22,099 bases of DNA from an uncultured Acetatifactor sp. (GTDB lineage: Bacteria > Bacillota > Clostridia > Lachnospirales > Lachnospiraceae), in assembly GCA_910589655.1 (NCBI GenBank), contig CAJUTJ010000127.1, positions 1 to 22,099 of the forward strand, written 5' to 3'. Shown in pieces: positions 15,709-22,099 of this stretch. Every line of letters begins with the position of its first letter. The stretch's first letter is position 1. The position numbers and the translations under genes were made by a program. The notes under the pieces were generated by a model. That model worked only from the letters and a program-made list of their open reading frames with translations, was not told the DNA's origin and did no database searches.

Positions 15709-15749
15709 TAGTTTTTGTATATGTTAATTATTTATCTATGTCCTTTGTT

Positions 15750-15763
15750 TGTAAGCTCTTACA
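15750..15763. promoter_or_regulatory. LacI/CcpA-like operator, upstream copy
   Basis: TGTAAG-CT-CTTACA, the same arms as the copy at 15631-15644, with a different 2-bp centre. It lies about 80 bp upstream of the predicted transcription start of the hydrogenase operon, just after the sortase stop. Centre-to-centre distance to the other copy is 119 bp, about 11 helical turns. Confidence 0.65.
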
Positions 15764-15786
15764 TATATACTTCACTGTTTTTTACA

Positions 15787-16734
15787 TTATGCATCCTTTT
15801 CGGCTCCGGCAGTATCCGGAAAGGTTACAGTGCCGGAAGCGGCAGCGCTGCCTTCCGCCTCCAGCACTCCCTGAACCAGATAGCGCTGCTCCGGCCTCTG
15901 GGCAATGCAGGTGGACAGGGTGACAATACGATCCTGCGGGTCAGGCGCCGCCGCTTCGTCATAATGCCCTCCTGCTTCGGCGGCGCGGCGAATCTCCCGA
16001 AGATACTCCTGATATCCCGCCTCCGTCTCCGTGTCATAGCTCATCAGCAGATGATCGTCGGAAAAAGGGTATGCGGCAAATACACGGTATACCAGAACGG
16101 TATCCTCCACATAGATATAGAAATAGGGATTTTCCTTAAAAAATGTTTCATCTTCATATGCGTGTAATCCCGAGAACATAGTTCCGTTCCGCATATTATG
16201 TCCATACAGCACCGTCTGACGGTCGGACCAGTCCTTGCTGTTATAGTTCTGTGTGTAAATACAGCCCGGATAGCCTTCCTTGCCGTCTATGTTATGATTC
16301 AGGTAATAATCCGTCTTCTCCGGATGCTGCAGCACAGGATAATCAATCTGCGTATCCGGAATGGTAATCCATGCGTAAATGTGGGGATTCTCCTCCCGTC
16401 TAAGGATATCGAAATCCAGCTGCTTTTCAGGGATATCATACTCTTCCAATCCATAGAGCGCCCCGAAAGGAACTTCCTCCAAAACCGGCTCCGGAATTTT
16501 TTTTCCGGCACAGGCTGACTCAAAGCCGCTTCTCTGTATTCTTCCTCCGTCCTCTCCTCCCCCCAGACTTTCCTTTCCGGGTATCCGTTCCTGTCCCCTT
16601 CCGGCCAAAAAGAGGAGTAATGACAGAAGCAGAACGGTTCCCGTCCGGAATAATCTTATGGGAAACTCTTTTTTCATCCCCGTCACAAAATCCGCCACAC
16701 GCCATTTCAGCTTTTCCGTATTGTTTTTCTTCAT
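15787..16734 (-). CDS. srtB: Class B sortase
   Basis: Membrane-anchored cysteine transpeptidase that attaches secreted proteins to the cell wall. Seen: one N-terminal membrane span (FRTGTVLLLSLLLFLAG), a linker, then the sortase beta-barrel with catalytic His in LYGHNM, catalytic Cys in TLSTC and Arg in the following AQRPEQRYLV (His196, Cys293, Arg301 when counted from the open-frame ATG 16785). The long stretch between His and Cys and the TLSTC motif are class B traits. The frame opens at ATG 16785, but that ATG overlaps a strong -10, so ATG 16734 (AAAGG two bases away) or ATG 16677 is the likely start. It stands next to a large SPKTG surface protein, its probable substrate. Confidence 0.9.
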   Translation of the reverse strand: MKKNNTEKLKWRVADFVTGMKKEFPIRLFRTGTVLLLSLLLFLAGRGQERIPGKESLGGGEDGGRIQRSGFESACAGKKIPEPVLEEVPFGALYGLEEYDIPEKQLDFDILRREENPHIYAWITIPDTQIDYPVLQHPEKTDYYLNHNIDGKEGYPGCIYTQNYNSKDWSDRQTVLYGHNMRNGTMFSGLHAYEDETFFKENPYFYIYVEDTVLVYRVFAAYPFSDDHLLMSYDTETEAGYQEYLREIRRAAEAGGHYDEAAAPDPQDRIVTLSTCIAQRPEQRYLVQGVLEAEGSAAASGTVTFPDTAGAEKDA

Positions 16735-16783
16735 TTCCTTTACACTCCCGTATGCCCCGGATTCCGTTTCCGGTATTTCTCTC

Positions 16784-16813
16784 ATTATAGCAGATTTTTT
16801 TCACACACAACAA
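16784..16813 (-). promoter_or_regulatory. Extended -10 promoter of the sortase gene
   Basis: On the minus strand TGCTATAAT, a perfect extended -10 (16792-16784), preceded after 18 bp by TTGTTG (16813-16808). The predicted start near 16777 lies downstream of the first in-frame ATG (16785) of the sortase. It shows that the sortase can be transcribed apart from the pectate lyase gene. Confidence 0.6.
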
Positions 16814-16828
16814 GAACCTGATTCACGC

Positions 16829-16883
16829 AAAAAGCCCCCCGGTGAAGGAGAGCCTTACTGCTCGCTCTTTATCACCGTGGGGC
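16829..16883 (-). terminator. Rho-independent terminator of the pectate lyase gene
   Basis: GCCCCCCGGTGA (16834-16845) pairs with TCACCGTGGGGC (16872-16883) with one mismatch. On the minus strand it is followed by TTTTT (16833-16829). It is 15 bases after the pectate lyase stop. A GTTTT on the other side makes it potentially bidirectional. Confidence 0.85.
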
Positions 16884-16898
16884 GTTTTCACACTGTTA

Positions 16899-19800
16899 TC
16901 AATCTTTCCGTTCGGACTTTCTGTGTTCCCAAACTGCCGTTCCCACTGTCGCTATTGCCAGCAGGAATGCCGCTGCCACAACCAGCCAGCCCATATCGAA
17001 GCTCTTTCCTGCGGCATCCGGCATCCCGCCCACAGGTAACTGTGCGGCCGAAGTAATAACCGTATCCGCTATGGAAGGTTCTGACTTATCATTTGCGCTG
17101 CCGGAGAGCACTGCCGTACCGGACTCTATGTCATTTACCTTCGCCACCATCTTATCCAATGCTCCACTGTCATAGACACCGTTTCCGTTGTCGCCGGTCT
17201 TAGGACTCTTGGACTTCGGCGTTTCGCCGTTCTGGTCTTCGCCCGTCTCCGTTACATCCGTCTCTGTATCATCTTCCTCCGTATCATCTTCCTCCGTATC
17301 ATCCTGATTCGGTGTATCGTCCTGATTCGGTGTGTCGTCCTGATTCGGTGTGTCGTCCTGATTCGGTGTGTCGTCCTCAACGACTCCCGTCCACGCCACC
17401 GTCACGGGGGACGCACTCATAAGATGTACCAGCAGACCACTGTTGGTCTTTCTGGGAAACAGATATTCTATGGTGCCGGGTTCCTGACCGTTACAGCCCA
17501 GAACAATCAGATGGCTTACCACAAAATTGAAATCCTTGGCGTTGGTGTTGGGAGGATATGCAATGGTCACATCCACGCCGCCCTTCGGGAAATTATCCTT
17601 TGTAGCCGACTCCCATGTCTTACCGCCGTCCAGACTGATTTGTACATTCACCTCATATACCGCCGTCTGGTTAGGCACCGTCCCCAAAAGCGCTGCCGCA
17701 CCTGAGGATGCCAAAATATCCTTTTTCAAATACTCGGTCAATTCCGCCGCATTGCCGCATCCTACCTTCGACAGTACCTCTTCCGGTACGCTTCCCTCGG
17801 GAATGCCTTCAACAGCGTCTGCCGTGCTGCGCTCAGGTTTCTTGATGCTTTCACCGGGTATGGAATTACCGCTCAGTCTCGCACCGACGCCTGCGGGTGC
17901 GGCATCCGTCAATTCCAGAAGTCCCTGCATATTGATGGTTCCGTCCGCATTTCTGCCACCCTCGCCCAGCAGGAACATTGCGTTCTCCACATCGGTTCTC
18001 ACGAACCAATCAAGGCCGGCTTCCGCGCCGCTTTTATTGAATGACTTTGTGCCGTTAAAATAGTAGTTTGTATCATTCTCGATATTTTCCGCTGCTTGAG
18101 TTCCTCTGGGCTTCAGGTTCTCGCCTATACCGTCGGATACCTTAAGGGAAAGAATACCCTCCGCATAGAAATCGGTGTTGGGAGCATTATTGGTATAAAA
18201 CGCCACATTATAGCTCTCGTTGTCAAAAGAGGTAGAGCTGTAAACCTGAATATCGGGACAGCTGTTAGAGTCAATACCCTTCGCCTTATTGTCGAAGGAA
18301 ATACTGTTAATCAGCACATGATAACCGCTCATACTGTCGCCGCCCATCTTAAAGCCGTTTCCGTTTCCGGCATTTACTTCCACACCGTTCAGATCCAGAT
18401 CGCCTGCTCCGCCGTCCGCTCTCAGCACATAACCGTTCTTAAACGCCACGCAGTTCTGAATCGTTACGGCGCCGATGCTTCCGGTCTGTACCTTTGCAAA
18501 CAAATCCCAGCCGTCGTCCGCATTATATGCGGAAATACATCCGTCAAATACGTTGCCTTCGCCCACGGTCAGTTTTGCCGCAAATCCGTCCGCATCCTCG
18601 TAGCCCTTATCCGCATTGAGATAAGAGGTACAATTCAGAATCAGGTTGTAAGCGGGCCAGTCTTCAAACTCATCCGTTCCTCTGTAACGGCTGATCTGAA
18701 TACCCGTGTTGCCGTTCTTATATGTGTTAATCTGATCCAGTATGTTGTAGCTTCCGGATACCTGAATTCCCTTCTGCGCATCGGCCGAACGGGTTACGTC
18801 AAAGCCTTGGAAGTACCAGTAATCTCCCGCCAGAACCATTCCGGCACATTTGCCGCCAAAGTCAAAGACAGGTCTGCCCTCCGTCTCCGGATCGGCAATC
18901 ATATAAATCATATCGTCTTCCGTACCGTTGATTCCGCGCTCCACCTTCACGGTCCGGTCCAGATTGTAGGTTCCTCCGGCAAGCATAATGTACTGTCCGG
19001 GTTTTACATACTGTACTGCCGTATAAATATCCATGGGGCTGTACTTGCTTCCGTCATTGGAAGGAAGACCGTCGGGAGACACATAAATATTCTGTTCCGC
19101 ATTAAAACTGCTGTAAGTTACGGAATGGGTAAAGGTCTGTGTCTCATAGCTGGTCAGCAGCTGATACTCCCCGGGCTTGTAGTCCGCATCGGGAGTGAAT
19201 GTCACGGTAAATTGGTTGGTTCCCTCTACAAGTGTGGCGGGGAAAGGATTCTTGGTGTTTGCAAGGACATGCTGTCCGTCAACCACTACGCTTCCGTCTT
19301 CCTTAGCAATGGTCAAAGTACCGTCCGCATTACCGTAGTACACCAATGTATAGTCGGCGCTGTTGGAAATCTCAGCGGACTCAATGCTGTACTTAGGATA
19401 TATGTATTCGATTTCATGACCTTCGGCCGGTGCATCGTCCTCAGGGGCAATGGTGGTCAGGGTCATATTGGTCACTGTAATTCTTGCGTTCCTTGCGGCG
19501 AAAAAGCCCACATAAATATGATCCTCGTCAATCTGGGTCAAAGCATTTCGCTCCAGATCGTAAATCAACTTTTCGCTGAGTACATTATTCTCCTGATCCA
19601 AATATCTCAGAATATAACCGGTGTTGTTTCTCTGAATCTGCAGGCGGATATCCGTCAAAAGATTATCCACATCCGCTCCTCCGGCGGCCGTTTTGCAGTT
19701 GCCGATCAAGTTATAGGTTCCTGCGCCGAGAGGGCCTGCACTGACTTCAAATGTGCCCGATTCCGACAAAAATCCGGGAGGCATGGTGATGAGTCCGGCC

Positions 19801-21935
19801 TTCATATCCGCAATATCCTGCGCCGTAACGCCTTGTCTTGCATTATAACCAAGTCCCAGCTTCATGGAGATCTTCGCAGCGGTGGTGTCACTGGTGGCAC
19901 CCGTTCCGTCGAAATTGTATTCGATCTTGGTGGAAACCGCTTGGAAGGAATTGTTAAAGAAACTGGAGCTGTCCCCATGAGTACCTACGGCATCGGCTGC
20001 CATCATGCCAAAGCCTTCCTGCGCATTGCTGTAAGTCCAGCCGTCCACATGAATATCGGCGGTTATGGTAAAGTTCTCCGTTTCGGGATCCATCTCCGTA
20101 TAGTAGAAAGCCAGTCCGTCATGGGAGGTCTGAATCTTACCCTTTCCGCCTTCACTGTATACGGTAACGCTTCCCTCGTTAATATTTCCGATATAATTAT
20201 TGTTCTTCGTGTCAATACTTGCTCCGAAAGCCGCAAACACCCACTCTCTCTGGGCTTCCGAAGTAATGTCAACTTCCATGGAGGAAGCCTTGGACTGCTC
20301 CGCCCCCCTTACTGCCACTACGGATACCACATATCTCTGTCCCACTGCCAGTCCGGTAAGCACCGCCTGAAGTTCGGAAGTGGTAACGGCAGCTGCCACC
20401 GCGGTATCTCCTTCCTTTACGGCAGATACGATATAGCTGTCCGCCTCGGGTACTTCATTCCATTTTACGGCTGCAGTGCCCTTTCCCGCACTGGTAACGC
20501 TCTTCATCACGGGAGCCGCCAGAGGAAGAACGAAGCTGAAAGTCTCCGCAGCGCTCTCTTTATCCGTCTCGCCTTCACGGATCAAGACGGCTTTAAAGGT
20601 ATAAGCGCCCGATGCGGAAGGGATGAAAGTTAAAGTATGGGAAGAAACTTCTTTTGCAGAGGTTTCACTTTCTATTTCATTGCCCGCCGCATCCAGCATC
20701 ACTACCGTAACTTTATCCGCGCCGTCATAACCCACCAGCGCACTCACGGATACATTAATCTTTCCGCTGTTTGCGGAATCCAATGCCACCGAATCAATGA
20801 CGGGATCCGCTACCGTACTCCAGTCCGCACGCTCCGGTCTGGAACCGCCCGTGGTCTCTGTGACAGTAACCGATAAAATGCGGGCTCCACGGTTATACGC
20901 ATCATTTGCAGGAGAAAGAATCCGGTAGGTTCCCGCACCCAGACCTTTGTATGTCATTGTGGTGGCAGAAGTTCCTGTCACTGTGGTAATGCCTTCTATA
21001 TTATCCACAGCCGTCCCCGCTGCATCCACTAAGCTTACTGCGGAAATATTGGAGGTTCCCGTACTCGACATTCCGATCACAACATCCGCCGTACCTGTTA
21101 CCGTAAACTGCAATGCGCCAGAACCCTTACTTCCTACTTCAATAGAAGTAACTACCCCTGACGTCTTATTAATACGTTTCTTTACGGTTCCCATGGACTT
21201 AAAATATTCGGCAATTGTAGTTCCTTCCGTAATTTCTTCTTGGTCTGCCGCCGCCGTCAAATCACCGGGCACAAACGTATATGTATTTGTAACCGACTCC
21301 GCTTCTGCTTCCTTTACATTGACGGACAAAATGCGGGCTCCACGGTTATATAAATCATTTGCGGGGGAAAGAATCCGATAAGTTCCCGCACTCAGACTGT
21401 ATGTCATTGTGGTAGCGGAAGTTCCCGTCACTGTAGTAATACCTTCTTTATTAGCCACAGCATTCCCCGACGCATCCACTAAACTTACTGCAGACGTATT
21501 GGAGGATCCCGTACTCGACATTCCGATTACAACATCCGCCGTCCCCGCTACCGTAAACTGTAACGCGCCAGAACCCTTACTTCCTACTTCAATAGATGTA
21601 ACGGCTCCCGTTGAAGTGTTGATACGTTTTTTCACCGTTCCTATTGATTTAAAATAATTTGCCAGTACCGTCCCTTCAACGATTACCTCTTGGTCTGCCG
21701 CTGCCGTCAAATCTCCGGGCACAAACGTATACTCCCCGTCTGCCGCCTTCACTGTCCCTTCCGGGGGAACCAGCGCATATGCATCACCTATCGACACAGC
21801 CTGCGCTTCCGGCGGCGATGCCACATCATTTTCTTCCGCCCGCACAGGTGACGCGTACAGGCCGGAAAGCAACAGGGATAAGGCAAGCATTCCCCCCATT
21901 AGCTTTTTGAGCTTGACTCTTGCTCTCACTTTCAT
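16899..21935 (-). CDS. Secreted multidomain family 9 pectate lyase with cell-wall sorting region
   Basis: A 1678-aa surface enzyme expected to cleave polygalacturonate by beta-elimination. ATG 21935 was chosen because GGAGGAGG lies just upstream and a signal peptide follows (KKLMGGMLALSLLLSGLYAS, cut after VRA). Domains: two near-identical units of about 150 residues (roughly 68-210 and 218-362), resembling the beta-sandwich modules common in pectate lyases; an Ig-like domain; a fibronectin type III domain (about 470-565); a large beta-rich region; then the PL9 beta-helix (about 950-1310), with DADGFAAKL (Lys1121, the expected catalytic base) and NADDGWDLF, which carries Ca-binding Asp. A further module precedes DDTPNQ repeats (1523-1556), SPKTG (1577-1581), LPVGG (1633-1637), a membrane span (1648-1668) and a basic tail. 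The SPKTG lies 66 residues before the span, which is unusual. The enzyme could be exo- or endo-acting. Confidence 0.88.
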   Translation of the reverse strand: MKVRARVKLKKLMGGMLALSLLLSGLYASPVRAEENDVASPPEAQAVSIGDAYALVPPEGTVKAADGEYTFVPGDLTAAADQEVIVEGTVLANYFKSIGTVKKRINTSTGAVTSIEVGSKGSGALQFTVAGTADVVIGMSSTGSSNTSAVSLVDASGNAVANKEGITTVTGTSATTMTYSLSAGTYRILSPANDLYNRGARILSVNVKEAEAESVTNTYTFVPGDLTAAADQEEITEGTTIAEYFKSMGTVKKRINKTSGVVTSIEVGSKGSGALQFTVTGTADVVIGMSSTGTSNISAVSLVDAAGTAVDNIEGITTVTGTSATTMTYKGLGAGTYRILSPANDAYNRGARILSVTVTETTGGSRPERADWSTVADPVIDSVALDSANSGKINVSVSALVGYDGADKVTVVMLDAAGNEIESETSAKEVSSHTLTFIPSASGAYTFKAVLIREGETDKESAAETFSFVLPLAAPVMKSVTSAGKGTAAVKWNEVPEADSYIVSAVKEGDTAVAAAVTTSELQAVLTGLAVGQRYVVSVVAVRGAEQSKASSMEVDITSEAQREWVFAAFGASIDTKNNNYIGNINEGSVTVYSEGGKGKIQTSHDGLAFYYTEMDPETENFTITADIHVDGWTYSNAQEGFGMMAADAVGTHGDSSSFFNNSFQAVSTKIEYNFDGTGATSDTTAAKISMKLGLGYNARQGVTAQDIADMKAGLITMPPGFLSESGTFEVSAGPLGAGTYNLIGNCKTAAGGADVDNLLTDIRLQIQRNNTGYILRYLDQENNVLSEKLIYDLERNALTQIDEDHIYVGFFAARNARITVTNMTLTTIAPEDDAPAEGHEIEYIYPKYSIESAEISNSADYTLVYYGNADGTLTIAKEDGSVVVDGQHVLANTKNPFPATLVEGTNQFTVTFTPDADYKPGEYQLLTSYETQTFTHSVTYSSFNAEQNIYVSPDGLPSNDGSKYSPMDIYTAVQYVKPGQYIMLAGGTYNLDRTVKVERGINGTEDDMIYMIADPETEGRPVFDFGGKCAGMVLAGDYWYFQGFDVTRSADAQKGIQVSGSYNILDQINTYKNGNTGIQISRYRGTDEFEDWPAYNLILNCTSYLNADKGYEDADGFAAKLTVGEGNVFDGCISAYNADDGWDLFAKVQTGSIGAVTIQNCVAFKNGYVLRADGGAGDLDLNGVEVNAGNGNGFKMGGDSMSGYHVLINSISFDNKAKGIDSNSCPDIQVYSSTSFDNESYNVAFYTNNAPNTDFYAEGILSLKVSDGIGENLKPRGTQAAENIENDTNYYFNGTKSFNKSGAEAGLDWFVRTDVENAMFLLGEGGRNADGTINMQGLLELTDAAPAGVGARLSGNSIPGESIKKPERSTADAVEGIPEGSVPEEVLSKVGCGNAAELTEYLKKDILASSGAAALLGTVPNQTAVYEVNVQISLDGGKTWESATKDNFPKGGVDVTIAYPPNTNAKDFNFVVSHLIVLGCNGQEPGTIEYLFPRKTNSGLLVHLMSASPVTVAWTGVVEDDTPNQDDTPNQDDTPNQDDTPNQDDTEEDDTEEDDTETDVTETGEDQNGETPKSKSPKTGDNGNGVYDSGALDKMVAKVNDIESGTAVLSGSANDKSEPSIADTVITSAAQLPVGGMPDAAGKSFDMGWLVVAAAFLLAIATVGTAVWEHRKSERKD
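17266..17367. repeat. In-frame minisatellite encoding acidic DDTPNQ / DDTEE repeats
   Basis: Two 15-bp units (17266-17280, 17281-17295; identical) followed by four 18-bp units (17296-17313, 17314-17331, 17332-17349, 17350-17367). The last two 18-bp units are identical, and the first two differ by one or two silent changes. They encode DDTEE x2 and DDTPNQ x4 in the wall-spanning linker. Confidence 0.95.
20840..21740. repeat. 450-bp tandem duplication coding two N-terminal modules
   Basis: Two in-frame copies, offset by 450 bp (for example the shared 10-mer acaaacgtat at 21271 and 21721), are very similar over almost their whole length at the DNA level. The encoded modules share YTFVPGDLTAAADQE, SKGSGALQFTV and RGARILSV blocks. 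The similarity points to a recent duplication or gene conversion. Confidence 0.9.
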
Positions 21936-22099
21936 CTTATTTTCCTCCTCCGCTTCTTTGGTAGTGTCAAATCTACCTCTATGTTTTTTTATTACAAACC
22001 CCATATTTTCAAGGATTACACCACTTTTTCAAAAGAAAAAGCAATGACCTCCCTTTTTTGTGTAAATACTATTACCAACCCACAAACACTGAAAGGAAA
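21936..22099. other. Leader of the pectate lyase gene at window end
   Basis: AT-rich upstream region. No promoter with good -35/-10 spacing could be chosen with confidence; TTGAAA boxes occur but without a proper -10. A GGGAGG followed by TTG could start an 11-codon peptide on the minus strand, which is not supported further. The real promoter may lie beyond the window. Confidence 0.35.

Noticed and set aside
17266..17367. Possible CRISPR-like array
   Set aside because: The units are contiguous, without spacers, and in frame with an acidic linker of the surface protein.
18096..20633. Very long open frame on the plus strand opposite the pectate lyase gene
   Set aside because: It is the antisense of a real gene with clear domains, has no ribosome site, and its protein (many His, Arg, Val, Ile) matches nothing. 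It is a codon-bias shadow.
22020..22060. Eleven-codon leader peptide with GGGAGG and TTG before the pectate lyase
   Set aside because: The spacing of three bases is too short and the peptide has no attenuator structure after it.

Overview
The window reads as chromosomal DNA of an anaerobic, Gram-positive, gut-type Clostridia member, probably Lachnospiraceae. The reasons are the GGAGG-type ribosome sites, sigma-A style promoters with 17-bp spacers, a class B sortase beside a very large SPKTG surface protein, an [FeFe]-hydrogenase, and two BlaI/M56 repressor-protease pairs. The family is an inference from gene content only. No rRNA, tRNA, CRISPR array, transposase or phage gene was seen.

Layout. 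(1) 165-2575, minus strand: a BlaI-family repressor and an M56 (BlaR1-like) membrane metalloprotease, start and stop overlapping, behind a promoter that carries two ACTAC-N4-GTAGT operators (2766-2807). (2) 2996-4363, plus: a membrane-anchored lipase with its own strong promoter. (3) 4393-7313, minus: a GntR/YtrA-type regulator, an ABC ATPase and two polytopic membrane proteins, one likely self-regulated transporter operon. (4) 7636-9764, plus: a second BlaI/M56 pair with a different operator (AACAC-N-GTGTT) and a different sensor domain. (5) 9843-11630, minus: a Cache-HAMP chemoreceptor. (6) 11652-11967: an intergenic stretch with a rho-independent terminator, a long GC-rich hairpin and a 16-bp perfect palindrome. 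(7) 11968-15554, minus: a two-gene operon of a CpI-like [FeFe]-hydrogenase and a flavoprotein that joins a NuoF C-terminal Fe-S domain to a GltD/NfnB-like NAD(P)H oxidoreductase. Its promoter is flanked by two LacI/CcpA-like palindromes 119 bp apart. (8) 15787-16734, minus: sortase B. (9) 16899-21935, minus: a 1678-residue secreted, multidomain family 9 pectate lyase with a cell-wall sorting region.

How the parts may fit together: region 9 would degrade pectic polymers at the cell surface and the adjacent sortase could anchor it. Sugar fermentation would make reduced cofactors, and the hydrogenase-flavoprotein pair would exchange electrons between NAD(P)H and protons. The catabolite-type operators flanking the hydrogenase promoter suggest a link between sugar supply and H2 metabolism. 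The two BlaI/M56 pairs have no beta-lactamase or PBP next to them and lack a visible beta-lactam-binding sensor, so they are probably envelope-stress or peptide sensors rather than classical resistance switches.

The best candidates for something not well described are the looped-operator arrangement at the hydrogenase operon, the fused flavoprotein partner, the helical-repeat sensor of the second M56 protein, and the displaced sorting motif of the pectate lyase.
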